64,000 nt of DNA from Bartonella machadoae (GCF_022559585.1 NZ_CP087114.1:1632501-1696500), one strand, 5' to 3'; shown: positions 38,404 to 49,065, numbered from the stretch's first letter. Notes: generated by a model from the sequence alone, not told the origin. Numbers and translations are program-made.

Positions 38404-41400
38404 CTAGAAGTGATAACGTAATCCTCCGGAAAAACTGGTTCCAGAAAAACCTGCTTTGGTCAGTTTGTGCTGATAAACCACATCACCGTGAAGTGCAAAT
38501 TGTGAAGACAATTTAGCATTAAAACCTAGTCCAGCTTCTAGAGAAGAACCAAAAGCCCCTAACTGAAAAGGATCTTTAAAATGCACAATTTTTTTACCTC
38601 CCAAACCATGAGAGAGGTACATCTTACCATAGAAAGAAACAACACGCGCCTCATCCGTTGCAGGAAGAGTTTTTATCAAGCGCCCCCCCACACGTGCGAC
38701 CCATTGATCAAGTTTCCCCATCTCAATATCAAAGTTATCGACATCATGCGCCTTATCAAACTGGAGATGCTGATAAACAACTTGAACCTTCGGATCAAAA
38801 ATAAGGCATTCATCCCCTATCTCAAACGCTTTACCAGCAGTCAAAGAAGCACTGAGAGGATTGCCCTTCAATGTTGCTGTCTTACCACGGGCAAGAGTGA
38901 GAACATCCCCTTTGAACAGACCATAGGAAAGAAGTCCATCCACATAAAAACCAGCATCATGCTGCATACCGCCATATGCTGTCACTGACCATTTATCAAA
39001 TGCACTCTTTTTGCTTTGTTCAATATCTAAGGGTTGTAGAGAAAACCTCTCATAAGAGCCTATAACCCCAAAAGAAGCGGTACCATATGCATTTTCAATT
39101 GCTTTAAGCAAAACACCTGCTTCTATAGCATTATAGTCAAGTGCACCTCCATAACCATATTCAAGTGCAGAAAGATTTGAAACATAACGATGACTCCCAC
39201 CATAACCGCGCACAAAAAAGGCAGGATTTTCATCACTTTTCAACAGTCCACCAGCATCAATTCTCAAAGCTTCTAACCGTTTACTTTGATTGCTAATATT
39301 CATCAAACCTGTTTGAAACAAAGCATTTGGCAAAAGCAGATAAGTCGGCACTTGCGGAACAACAGCCTTAACACCTGGTTTAGGACGAGGTTGCAAATCT
39401 GGTACGAGAGGAGGCTCCGGTTGAGGTTCTGGAGCTGGTCTTGGAGGAGGTGTTGGACGAGGGTCAGGAGCTGGTTCAGGACCAGGAGAAGGTTGAGGAC
39501 CAGAATCAACATATCCATTTTCGAGACGGAAATCCCAAAACTCTCCATCCCCTTTCACCAATCTTTGCCTTGTACTTGCTTTCCCTAAAGAAGATTGTGG
39601 ACCATAAGCATAAAGCTTATACTGATAAGGTGAATGGTGTGCTGTTACATAACCGCCATCTAACTGAAAAGAGTTTTCTTTTGCTTCTCCCGAAACCTGA
39701 ATAATTGAAATCCCTTGTTCATTTCCGCCACTGCCCGTAGGTTCCCCTGGACTTTCTGAAATAGCACGCACATGAACCATTGTGTTTCCAGAAACATCCC
39801 CATAAATCAAAACACGATCAGTGTTTTGATTATCAAGAGCACCGCCTGAATTCAGATATGTATTAAGATAAATTTCTGCACCATCCTGCGCCTTATAAAC
39901 CTCACCTGTTCCTTTTCCAATCTCGAGTGTTTGATAAACATAATTCTGACCCGGATTTAATTTTGCAAATTTAATGGCGCTATTACTTATAAGATTCACG
40001 AGTGAAACAGATGAAATATTTGTAGAATCAGGCTCACTATGCTCCCTCTGTTGTTTTTTTTGTAAAGTCCATGTCGAACCTTCACCCAAATAAAGTTTAG
40101 CAGTAGAAATCTCATCAACATAAGCTCCCCCCTCAAGAGTAGAAGAAACAGCCAAAACTGCTACAGAAGCACCATTCTCAGCTTTTAATAAAAAGCCTCC
40201 TGAACTAAGATCACTTTGCGTTAAACTAACAACACCAGAAGTCTTGTCGGCACTATAAATAGCCGTATCATCTAAAACTGAAAATATCGTTCTCTGTAAA
40301 TTAACAACTTCCAATCTACTTGGAGTTTTCTTCTCCTTTGAATCTTCTTCTTTATCGAATTCATCCCATGATTTTTCTCCCTTAAAATATATACCGTAAG
40401 CCCCTTTACCCTGCACTGTAATAGAAGAAGATTTGATATTAACTTCAGTTGCATCAACATTATCCGAATTGACTTCAGTTGCAGAAACCTCATCCAATAA
40501 GGCGTTATCCGGCAGAACCGAATTAGGAGTAACTACAGTATTTTCAAACAATATGCCATGGATATTAGTAGCATCAATAATCCCATTTTTAAAATCAATA
40601 GGTCCCCCCACATCCGTATGCAAAGCCGCATAATTTTTACCTTCACTTCCTTTTCCAGTAATCTTAACATCATCGAGATTTACCTCCCCACCTAACGTCG
40701 AAGAAACCCCATGACTGTCCATAAAGTGAATTGATCCATCTGACATCCAAACTTCTGAACGGTTATAACTCAAAAGGCTTGCCTTCCCACCGCTCGTGTT
40801 AATTTTTGTATCCTCTAAAAGAACAAATGCCTTATTTATCGCCTCAACAGCCTTCTGACTTTCCTTAATAACTCCCTGATGTACCTCAATTATTCCATCA
40901 CTAGCATAAAGCGCTACCTTTGCACTCTCGATACTTGGCGATTTTAAAACAATTTTTCCATCCTCTGATACAGAGACACCATATGTAAAAGATTTATCTG
41001 AAACTTCACTTCTAACAGTTACATTCTCCCCCGTAACTTTAGTCCCCATCCCCTTTACTGTTATAGCAGTACGATTATGAGAATTTTTTATATTATAAGA
41101 TTTATTATCAATTTCACCATTTCCACAATTATCGCATATATAATACGCACCATCATATAGCGTCAGCTTTCCCGTAGAGTCCTTTTTGTAAACATATTTA
41201 TTACCAGCACTGTCCCCACCTTCTCCGCTAAGAGGATTACTACCAGCGCGACTCCCGCTCAATCCTCCCAAAACACTATTAGAAGGAATAACAGTAGGTC
41301 TTTTAAGTAGATTAGAGGAAGCACCAATACCCGTAGGAATAACGGTAATTTTATAAACAGGTTGACTATATCCCTCTACACTTGCACCAACCACTGCTCC

Positions 41401-41472
41401 ATTTTGTAACAATGAAAGGATAGCCGTTGTAGCCGTATATAAAACTAGACGATTTCTAAACAATTTAATCAT
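38404..41472 (-). CDS. Classical (type Va) autotransporter 2
   Basis: A 1022-residue protein with signal peptide MIKLFRNRLVLYTATTAILS, a passenger rich in beta-strand repeats (about 35-640), FWDFRLENGYVDSGPQP, a proline-rich linker almost the same as in autotransporter 1 but shorter, and a translocator domain (about 705-1022) ending GGLRYHF. RBS GAGGGAACT precedes the ATG. The last 380 or so residues are much closer to autotransporter 1 than the passengers are, which points to shared ancestry plus recombination of the 3' half. Confidence 0.9.
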   Translation of the reverse strand: MIKLFRNRLVLYTATTAILSLLQNGAVVGASVEGYSQPVYKITVIPTGIGASSNLLKRPTVIPSNSVLGGLSGSRAGSNPLSGEGGDSAGNKYVYKKDSTGKLTLYDGAYYICDNCGNGEIDNKSYNIKNSHNRTAITVKGMGTKVTGENVTVRSEVSDKSFTYGVSVSEDGKIVLKSPSIESAKVALYASDGIIEVHQGVIKESQKAVEAINKAFVLLEDTKINTSGGKASLLSYNRSEVWMSDGSIHFMDSHGVSSTLGGEVNLDDVKITGKGSEGKNYAALHTDVGGPIDFKNGIIDATNIHGILFENTVVTPNSVLPDNALLDEVSATEVNSDNVDATEVNIKSSSITVQGKGAYGIYFKGEKSWDEFDKEEDSKEKKTPSRLEVVNLQRTIFSVLDDTAIYSADKTSGVVSLTQSDLSSGGFLLKAENGASVAVLAVSSTLEGGAYVDEISTAKLYLGEGSTWTLQKKQQREHSEPDSTNISSVSLVNLISNSAIKFAKLNPGQNYVYQTLEIGKGTGEVYKAQDGAEIYLNTYLNSGGALDNQNTDRVLIYGDVSGNTMVHVRAISESPGEPTGSGGNEQGISIIQVSGEAKENSFQLDGGYVTAHHSPYQYKLYAYGPQSSLGKASTRQRLVKGDGEFWDFRLENGYVDSGPQPSPGPEPAPDPRPTPPPRPAPEPQPEPPLVPDLQPRPKPGVKAVVPQVPTYLLLPNALFQTGLMNISNQSKRLEALRIDAGGLLKSDENPAFFVRGYGGSHRYVSNLSALEYGYGGALDYNAIEAGVLLKAIENAYGTASFGVIGSYERFSLQPLDIEQSKKSAFDKWSVTAYGGMQHDAGFYVDGLLSYGLFKGDVLTLARGKTATLKGNPLSASLTAGKAFEIGDECLIFDPKVQVVYQHLQFDKAHDVDNFDIEMGKLDQWVARVGGRLIKTLPATDEARVVSFYGKMYLSHGLGGKKIVHFKDPFQLGAFGSSLEAGLGFNAKLSSQFALHGDVVYQHKLTKAGFSGTSFSGGLRYHF

Positions 41473-42084
41473 AGTTCCCTCGAAACTTTACTGCCCCTCT
41501 CATTGAAAATAAAAGCACCGATAAAACATCCTCACCGACACCTAAAAACACAAAAAGGTGTAAAGAAAGGATGCATCTACTGCTCATTTGATCCGTGCAA
41601 TGAATTATCCAAATAAACTTAGTGGAAGATCTGCATATAAGACAAAAGCTACCTATAAGAGAATAATAACATGTTACACTTTATAGGTGTATAATGCATT
41701 CTGTGTTTCGTGTAAAGCAAAAATAAAACTATAGAGTGTAATTAACAAACTTTACTCTCTATCGTTGTGAAATTTGAAAGACTGGTAAAAGATGCACATG
41801 AAAAGATTATAAAATCAAAAAAGATGAATTTAAAAATCAGATTAAAGAAACATAAAATAGCATAATGAATAGGGTGAGATCAGATGGGGTATTGTGCACC
41901 AACACTGCGTTTTTCCATCATTTAAAAGCTTCTAAAAGCTTGTCATCACATCGTATTTTATCACCCAAAAATGTAGAAACGCATTTTAGTATAGACTAAT
42001 CATGAGGTGCTTTCACACACAAAGCAAAAAACATATCATGATTTTTTTCGCTCATATCATAACCAAAATGCAGGAGAAAGAAAA
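41473..42084. other. Intergenic region between autotransporters 2 and 3
   Basis: About 610 bases containing the promoter of autotransporter 2 and the terminator of autotransporter 3. No gene seen. Confidence 0.5.
41688..41716 (-). promoter_or_regulatory. Candidate sigma-70 promoter of autotransporter 2
   Basis: Minus strand TTTACA, 17-bp spacer (CGAAACACAGAATGCAT), TATACA. A near-consensus promoter about 215 bases upstream of the start codon, leaving a long leader. Upstream of autotransporter 1 the same TTTACA is followed by a similar AAACACA in the spacer. Confidence 0.6.
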
Positions 42085-42108
42085 AAGGCAGCACATTGTG
42101 CTGCCTTT
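42085..42108 (-). terminator. Terminator of autotransporter 3
   Basis: AAGGCAGCACA faces TGTGCTGCCTT; on the minus strand the stem is followed by TTTTTTC. It lies about 25 bp after the stop codon. Confidence 0.8.
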
Positions 42109-42132
42109 ATTAAGTGCGTATTGTACCTTATC

Positions 42133-45100
42133 CTAAAATTGATAGCGAACTCCTCCGGACAAACTCGCTCCAGAAAAACCAGCCTTATTAAGCTTATGTT
42201 GATACATAACATCGCCGTGTAATGCAAACTGCGCAGACAATTTAGCATTAAAGCCTAATCCAGCTTCTAGAGAAGAACCAAAAGAACCTAATTGGAAAGC
42301 ATCTTTGAAATGGACAGATTTTTTGCCTCCAAAACCATGAGCAAGGTGAAGCTTACCATAGAAGGAAACAGCATTCATTCCTTCAGATCCTGTAGGCGTC
42401 TTAATCAAACGTCCGCCAATCCGTGCCACCCATTGATCAAGTTTCCCCATCTCAATGTCAAAGTTGTCAACATCACGGGTCTTATCAAACTGGAGATATT
42501 GATAAACAACCTGAACCTGCGGATCAACAACAAAACCTCTGTATCCTGTTGCAAACGTTTTACCACCAGTCAAGGAAGCACTTAAAGGACTACCCTTTAA
42601 GGTTGCTGTCTTTCCTCGCGCAAGGGTGAGAACATCTCCTTTGAACAAACCATAGGAAAGAAGACCATCCACATAGAAACCTACATCATGCTGCATGGTA
42701 CCATATGCTGTAGCCGTCCATTTATCAAATGCACTTTTTTGACTTTGCTCAACATCGACAGGTTGTAGAGAAAGCTTTCCATAAGACCCCATAACCCCAA
42801 AGGATATAGCACTGTCAGCATTTTCAATTGTCTGCAACAAAACACCTGCTTCTAGACCATTGTAGGTAAGATCACCTTTGTAGCCATATTCAAGTGCAGA
42901 TAAGTCTGAAGCATAACGGTAACTTCCACCATAGCCTCGCAAATATAGGGCAGGGTTTTCACGAACTTCTACCATTCCATTGGAAGTAGCCCGTAGCAAC
43001 TCCAACTGTTTATTCTGATTGCTGACATCCATTAAACCAGCATGGAATACACTATTTGGTAAGAGCAGATAAGTCGGAACTTGCGGAACGACAGACCTTA
43101 CAACTTGCTCAGGAAGCCCAAATCCAACCATAGGACTTAAAGACTTCACATACTGATTTTCTAGACGGAAATTCCAAAAATCTCCACCATCCTTCACAAA
43201 TTTCTGCTGAACATGTTCCTGTTTTGAAGTCGCTTCTGGAGCATAAGCGCGCAGAGTATATTTGTAAGGTGAATTCCTCAACGCAACATAATCACTATTG
43301 AGTTGGAAAGAATCCTTTGCTGCCTTTCCATAGACCTGAATAAGTGAAACACTATGAGGAGTCTTCTTCCCTTCTTCTACACTACCGGAAACGCCTTGCA
43401 CATGCACTGTCGTTTTGCCCTCAACATCACCATGAATTACAAGACGATCGGTTGCTTGACGATCAATTGGATCGTTGGGGTTTAAATGCGCATTGAGATG
43501 AATTGAAACATCACCCTGCGCTTTATAAACAACACCCTTACCTTCTCCGATACGAAGTGTCTGGTACTTCAACGTTTCAGTTTCCGAAGGCACAAACTCT
43601 ATACGGCTATTGACAAGGCTTACAGAAGAAACACATGAATCCATGCACTCTGAATCTGGAACTCCACTCTTATGTGCACTGCTTTTCAGCAACCATTTTG
43701 ATCCATTGGTCAAATCTAAGCGAGCATGAGAACCTTTATCAATGCGTGCCCCACCTGCAATCACAGAGTCATTGACTGAAAGCAATATATTAGAATTATT
43801 TTCAGCTTTTAATAGTAAATCACCAGAAAGAGTTGTTTTGTTTTCTAAGGAAACACGACCTCCAGAATTATTACCATAAATGGCTACACTCTTTAGTACT
43901 TCGAAATCAGTTTTTTTCAATGAAACCTCTCCCGTTATACCTCGAAGTGTTTTCTCTTGTGAAGAGGCGGCACTCCGCTTAACAATACCCCTCACTCCAG
44001 AACTCTCCACTGCCGCTCCTGAAACAGGTTTCTCTAAGTTCTTATTCTGATCTTGTTTTTCTACTCCTTTCCTTTCCGTTCCATCAAAATATATACCATA
44101 GGATTTATCACCTTCTACCTTAACAGTAGAAGATTCAATCTTAGCACGATTTATAGAAGGACGAACCTCTGAAGATCTTTTTCTTCTAGAAGTGCCCACC
44201 TCATCGGTGCCATAAGTATTCCTAACCCACAAAGCACTGGCGTCAGTAGTGACAGTCCCATTCGTAAAATCAACAGAACTATTACCATTCAACAGAAAAG
44301 CTGCACTCCCAAACTTCTCTGCAGAACCCTGCTTACCGCGCCCTTTTCTCGCAGTAATATTAACCTTCTCTAATTTAACACTGCCTCCAGACTCTGACCT
44401 AACAGCTACTCCCTTATCTAAGTTAATCGTTCCAGATCTCATGGTTATCTCACCAGCATTACTGGCCAGACCAGCGACAGCTAAATCACCCGTCACGTTA
44501 ATATTCGTATTACTTAACTCAACAGCAGACCCAGAACCTACCAAAGCGCCAACATACTGAACATTGACAGTTCCATCATCCATCTTGACCTTTCCACCTC
44601 TTTGTGCCTCAAGCCCTATCAGAGAAGATTGCACAGTTGATTTTTTGTTCAGAACAACCGTTGCACCTTCCTCTGCAAGTACAGCACTCACAGCTCTTAA
44701 TTTAGTAAGATCAATATTACTGCCATTTTTAGAAGAATGCCCACCACTAATAGCAGCTCCCTCTAACTCGATAACTGTATTCTGTCTTTGCGCATGCATA
44801 GAATGTTGTGTCTTATCACTCGCCTGCAGTGTAAGATTTTTCATTGTATGTGTCGTACCATCATTGCATAAATATGGAGATGTTTTCCCTATACTATTGT
44901 TCTCCGTATTACTACACTGAGAAGCTACAGCTCTAGTACTAGCATTGCTAACTCGTGCAACAGATACAGTAGAAGACTCACTAGATTTTCCAGAAGCCCC
45001 AGATTTTATGGAAGCAGAATTTCCTGTAGAAGCAACAGTCTTTGCAGTATCTATAGAATCTGTCCTTGCAGAACCTGTGGAGACAGAAGTCTCTGTAGAA

Positions 45101-48100
45101 ACAGGTGCCTCTGTAGAGTTCGTAGAAACAGAACCTGTAGAGACAGAAAGCACTGTAGAAACAGGAGTCGCTATAGAATTCGTAGAAGCAGAACCTGTGG
45201 AGACAGAAGTCTCTGTAGAAACAGGAGTCGCTATAGAATCCGTAGAAACAGAACCTGTGGAGACAGGAGTCTCTGTAGAAACAACAGTCTTTGTAGAATC
45301 CGTAGAAGCAGAACCTGTGGAGACAGAAATCTCTGTAGGAACAGGTACCTCTGTAGAGTCCGTAGAAACAGCAGTCATTGCAGAATCTGTAGGAATAATA
45401 CTCTCTGTAGAATCTGCAGTCTCTGGTATGGACATAGATGCAGATGAAATTATAGGTGCAGGTTCCTCAAATAGAGTAAGAGTATCTATGGATTCACTTG
45501 AAGTAGGAACTACATATGTAAGATCCTCAGAAGTGATAAGACCAGAAAGTGTCACGGATTCACCACCAGAAGGTATAGCGCCTGAAGGAGCTGGTATTAT
45601 AGAAACATCACCTGTATCAGATCTCGTAAGTGTAGAAGATAAAACACGCTCTCTAGGTCCAGATCCATCAGAAGCAGCAGGAATGGTAGAAAGTGTAACG
45701 ACTAAAGGAACAAACACTGTTGTCTCATATCCTTCAGTCTCATATTCTGCAGATGGTCCATATCCTTCATATAGCCCATATTCTCCAAATTGCTCTTCAG
45801 CCGGTTCAGATCTGGCAAGTGAATCACCTCGAGCAGTACCCCCAGAAGCAAAACCCTCAGAAGGCGTAGGAACCGGTGGCGTTACAACTTCACCACTCTC
45901 CTCATCTAAACTATCACCAGTCTCAGCACTAGAGGGACTTAAAACACTCTCAAGAGCAATAACTTGAAAATTACTGGCAGTAGTATATGCAGAATCACTA
46001 GACACAAAATATTGATTCTCTAGGCGAAAATCCCAAACACTAGTACCTTTCGCAGATAATGTACTATCAAAATACCGCATAGACGAAGACGCACTTGGAC
46101 CATACGCACGAAGAATATACTGATAAGGTGACCCGTTTAGCGTAATATAATCACCATGTAGTGTAAAAGAATCCTTCTCTGCATTTCCAAAAACCTGAAT
46201 AAGTGAAACACTGTAAGGTGTATTTTGTTGTTCACTAGATTCTGATAATGCAGCATCTGAAACAGGATTTACATACACCTTAGTTTTTCCAGAAATATCA
46301 CCATCAATCAGCAGTCTATCAGAAACTTGAGCACTATTCGCATCTTTAGGCATCAAATTCACATTGAAAAAAATCTTCGAATCACCATGAGCGCTGTAAA
46401 CCGTGCCATCTCCATTCCCAATACGAAGAGTTCGGTAATTAACACTCTTTACGCCTTCGCTTCCTCCAGTATTCTTACTTTCTAAGGAAGTAAAAAATCT
46501 AATATTACTATTTGAAAGACTGACCGAAGAAATACATGAATCCATACACTTCGGCTTTAAAACTTCGAAACCGTTATAGGCACTCTTTGTCACATACCAC
46601 TCCGATCCTCCAGACAAAAAGAGCTTCGCCTGAGATTCGTCCTCAACACGCGTAGCACCTATAACTACAGAATCATCAACAACAACCGACAGATTTGCCT
46701 TTCTTTCAGTTTTCAGCAATAATCCACCCGAAACTGTGGAGTCATCTTTCACAACGACGTAACCGCCCAAATTGTCACCATAAATAGCTACACCTTCAGG
46801 GGTTCTGAGAGTAGAGTTTTTCAAAAGAACTGCATGCAATCTACTTTCAACACCTTTTTCTATTCTTTCTTCTTGGTTCTTATCTCCTTCTTCTTGGTTC
46901 ATATCCAACTCTTTATCTTGTTCAAAATATGTAAATTGATCAAAATATATACCATAAGAACTACCATCAGCTTTAAGAATTGAATTTTGAATATCAGAAA
47001 CCATTAAAGCGGAATTTTTAATCACTCCATTAGGATCTGAAGCATTTCCACTAGCAATGTTACGACTAATTTCTGGTTTAATCCCTACATTCACTATAGC
47101 GGATGCAACCTCTATATGTGCGGGCTCTATATGTGCGGAAAGAATATCATTCATATGATCACCATCATGAGCACTATCAAAAAAGTCATCCTGACTTAAA
47201 ACACTACCAGTGACATCGATTTGCTGCCTCTCATTAATATTAACCTGCCGCCTATTACGACCAGAGTCATCACCCCCGTTGCTTTCTGATTCATCAACAA
47301 CTCTGGATGACCCGTCTGAACTACCAGAAACATCAACTCTGAATTGATCAAGACCCAAAAGCCCAAGATAAGCATTCTCAAAGTTATCATTTACCCATAA
47401 TACAACAGTATCTGAACCGTTAAGAGATCCATTTTTAAAGGAAACAATCCCTCCACGCGTTAATAAACCAACACTTCCATTCTTAAAATCAGAATCCACA
47501 TAATCAGAATCCACATTTATAGATATAGCTTCAGAGACAGAATTTGCATCCCTAGGTTGTCTTTCTCTCGTAGACTGTTTTTTCTTAGCAATGTTAACAG
47601 AAACCCTGTTTAGGTGAACAATTCCCCCCTCTATAGACTTCACTCCTATCCCTCCTTCAGACACAGTGATTTTTCCAGAATGCATCCCTATAACAGATGG
47701 ACCAGAACTTAACAGACCTATTTTACTAACATTAATATCTACATTCCTCAGATAAATCTCCCCATCATCTTTAGAGATAGCTCCTATATAGCCGCCTCTA
47801 ATTCCTCCCCCTATCATATTGATCTCTCCAAAATTTTCAGCTCGAAGCCCAGCAAAAAAACCCTGAATCTGTGAATCTATTAAATCAACTGTCGCCCGAT
47901 CTTTATAAGCACCATTTACAAACACACCCACATTATGATATTTTCGCTCATTTTGACTACCATTGGTATCTAGGAAAGCTAAATTAAAAACTTTTTGCAT
48001 GTCCATTTCATTATCATGAAGGCTGGTTAACCCAACTGCATCCTCAATCGACACACCAACCAACTCAACAGTCACCAGATCTCCATTTACTGGTAACGAT

Positions 48101-49065
48101 GCCTGTAAATCTTGGGATCCATTTTCTTGGCTTCCATCTCCATTATCACTACTATTATCTTCATCTTCACCATCCTCATTAACTCCACCCACATATACAG
48201 CCGCCCCGCCATCATCCGCCATAATAGTACTACCTGCTAGTGCAGTACCATCTGCTAGTGCATACATCCCACCTTGGAGACAAGGAATGGATTCATATAT
48301 CAACCCATCACCATAATACAGCGCATCATAAAAGTTATAACTATCTATATCTGACAGTTCTGTCATCCCTGCTAAATTACCGTCCACTCCTTCTGCTACT
48401 GGCACTCCAGCTCCCCCTACACCCGGCACAGCTCCAGGCACTGCTCCTGGTATAGCTCCAGACACTCCTCCAGTACCTGACACTCCTCCTGCACCTGACA
48501 CATCACTTACATTTGACCTATCACCTACACTTGGCACACCATTTACACCAACAACTTGTCTACCATTCGACGATATCAAACCACTCCGTCTAGTATCAGG
48601 AATAGCGAAAGTGTTATTCCCAAGAGAGCGACAAGCATTGATAAATCTTACAGAAGGAACAACTGGAAAACTCCCCTGACTTCCCCCACCTCCACTTTCA
48701 GATGACAATCTAAGCTGAGGTCCAGATTGTGATCCAAGTTCAGTTGACGATCCAGATGGCGTTCCAGATCCAGATGATGTTTGAGGTTGGGATGGTGCCT
48801 GAGACTGAAGTGAAGTCTGAGGTAAAGCTTGAGGTTGATCTATAAGAGATTGAGACTTTTGTGTTTGCTCTCCAGATGCTTTTTGAGATAGAGAACCTCT
48901 AGATTGGCCTCCTGTTCCAAAAGAAACTGTTCCAAAAGAAAACATGTTCTTTATTGAAGAAAAATCCAAACCCCAAGCAGCAGAAGCCTCCACACCTTGT
49001 AAAAAGAAGAAAACGCTTGTTGTGACAGCGCATAGACGCGTTCGGTTTTTAAAGACATTAATCAT
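42133..49065 (-). CDS. Giant two-passenger autotransporter 3 (2310 aa)
   Basis: Signal peptide MINVFKNRTRLCAVTTSVFF ending near EASA; a Ser/Gln/Gly-rich and Gly/Val/Pro-rich N-terminus (SGTGGVSGAIPGAVPG); first passenger module to about residue 1012 (ends VWDFRLENQYF, where other autotransporters begin their linker); a Ser/Thr/Glu linker (about 1030-1375) with an RGDS motif near 1079 and 20-residue repeats (about 1235-1335); second passenger module (about 1378-1967, starting SQCSNTENNS, ending FWNFRLENQYV); translocator domain (about 1992-2310) ending GGVRYQF. Reading frame intact throughout. It is divergent from the iron transporter operon. Confidence 0.9.
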   Translation of the reverse strand: MINVFKNRTRLCAVTTSVFFFLQGVEASAAWGLDFSSIKNMFSFGTVSFGTGGQSRGSLSQKASGEQTQKSQSLIDQPQALPQTSLQSQAPSQPQTSSGSGTPSGSSTELGSQSGPQLRLSSESGGGGSQGSFPVVPSVRFINACRSLGNNTFAIPDTRRSGLISSNGRQVVGVNGVPSVGDRSNVSDVSGAGGVSGTGGVSGAIPGAVPGAVPGVGGAGVPVAEGVDGNLAGMTELSDIDSYNFYDALYYGDGLIYESIPCLQGGMYALADGTALAGSTIMADDGGAAVYVGGVNEDGEDEDNSSDNGDGSQENGSQDLQASLPVNGDLVTVELVGVSIEDAVGLTSLHDNEMDMQKVFNLAFLDTNGSQNERKYHNVGVFVNGAYKDRATVDLIDSQIQGFFAGLRAENFGEINMIGGGIRGGYIGAISKDDGEIYLRNVDINVSKIGLLSSGPSVIGMHSGKITVSEGGIGVKSIEGGIVHLNRVSVNIAKKKQSTRERQPRDANSVSEAISINVDSDYVDSDFKNGSVGLLTRGGIVSFKNGSLNGSDTVVLWVNDNFENAYLGLLGLDQFRVDVSGSSDGSSRVVDESESNGGDDSGRNRRQVNINERQQIDVTGSVLSQDDFFDSAHDGDHMNDILSAHIEPAHIEVASAIVNVGIKPEISRNIASGNASDPNGVIKNSALMVSDIQNSILKADGSSYGIYFDQFTYFEQDKELDMNQEEGDKNQEERIEKGVESRLHAVLLKNSTLRTPEGVAIYGDNLGGYVVVKDDSTVSGGLLLKTERKANLSVVVDDSVVIGATRVEDESQAKLFLSGGSEWYVTKSAYNGFEVLKPKCMDSCISSVSLSNSNIRFFTSLESKNTGGSEGVKSVNYRTLRIGNGDGTVYSAHGDSKIFFNVNLMPKDANSAQVSDRLLIDGDISGKTKVYVNPVSDAALSESSEQQNTPYSVSLIQVFGNAEKDSFTLHGDYITLNGSPYQYILRAYGPSASSSMRYFDSTLSAKGTSVWDFRLENQYFVSSDSAYTTASNFQVIALESVLSPSSAETGDSLDEESGEVVTPPVPTPSEGFASGGTARGDSLARSEPAEEQFGEYGLYEGYGPSAEYETEGYETTVFVPLVVTLSTIPAASDGSGPRERVLSSTLTRSDTGDVSIIPAPSGAIPSGGESVTLSGLITSEDLTYVVPTSSESIDTLTLFEEPAPIISSASMSIPETADSTESIIPTDSAMTAVSTDSTEVPVPTEISVSTGSASTDSTKTVVSTETPVSTGSVSTDSIATPVSTETSVSTGSASTNSIATPVSTVLSVSTGSVSTNSTEAPVSTETSVSTGSARTDSIDTAKTVASTGNSASIKSGASGKSSESSTVSVARVSNASTRAVASQCSNTENNSIGKTSPYLCNDGTTHTMKNLTLQASDKTQHSMHAQRQNTVIELEGAAISGGHSSKNGSNIDLTKLRAVSAVLAEEGATVVLNKKSTVQSSLIGLEAQRGGKVKMDDGTVNVQYVGALVGSGSAVELSNTNINVTGDLAVAGLASNAGEITMRSGTINLDKGVAVRSESGGSVKLEKVNITARKGRGKQGSAEKFGSAAFLLNGNSSVDFTNGTVTTDASALWVRNTYGTDEVGTSRRKRSSEVRPSINRAKIESSTVKVEGDKSYGIYFDGTERKGVEKQDQNKNLEKPVSGAAVESSGVRGIVKRSAASSQEKTLRGITGEVSLKKTDFEVLKSVAIYGNNSGGRVSLENKTTLSGDLLLKAENNSNILLSVNDSVIAGGARIDKGSHARLDLTNGSKWLLKSSAHKSGVPDSECMDSCVSSVSLVNSRIEFVPSETETLKYQTLRIGEGKGVVYKAQGDVSIHLNAHLNPNDPIDRQATDRLVIHGDVEGKTTVHVQGVSGSVEEGKKTPHSVSLIQVYGKAAKDSFQLNSDYVALRNSPYKYTLRAYAPEATSKQEHVQQKFVKDGGDFWNFRLENQYVKSLSPMVGFGLPEQVVRSVVPQVPTYLLLPNSVFHAGLMDVSNQNKQLELLRATSNGMVEVRENPALYLRGYGGSYRYASDLSALEYGYKGDLTYNGLEAGVLLQTIENADSAISFGVMGSYGKLSLQPVDVEQSQKSAFDKWTATAYGTMQHDVGFYVDGLLSYGLFKGDVLTLARGKTATLKGSPLSASLTGGKTFATGYRGFVVDPQVQVVYQYLQFDKTRDVDNFDIEMGKLDQWVARIGGRLIKTPTGSEGMNAVSFYGKLHLAHGFGGKKSVHFKDAFQLGSFGSSLEAGLGFNAKLSAQFALHGDVMYQHKLNKAGFSGASLSGGVRYQF
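45061..45360. repeat. Five 60-bp tandem repeats inside autotransporter 3
   Basis: Five head-to-tail 60-bp units, each with GAACCTGTGGAGACAG or a close variant, plus partial units on both sides. They encode 20-residue Ser/Thr-rich repeats (STETSVSTGSASTDS type) in the linker. The period is a multiple of three, so copy-number change would lengthen or shorten the linker without a frameshift. Confidence 0.9.

Noticed and set aside
44945..45967. A 340-codon plus-strand open frame opposite autotransporter 3
   Set aside because: It arises from the antisense of Ser/Thr-rich repeats, which has few stops. It has Glu/Val/Thr periodicity mirroring the repeats and no RBS or homology.
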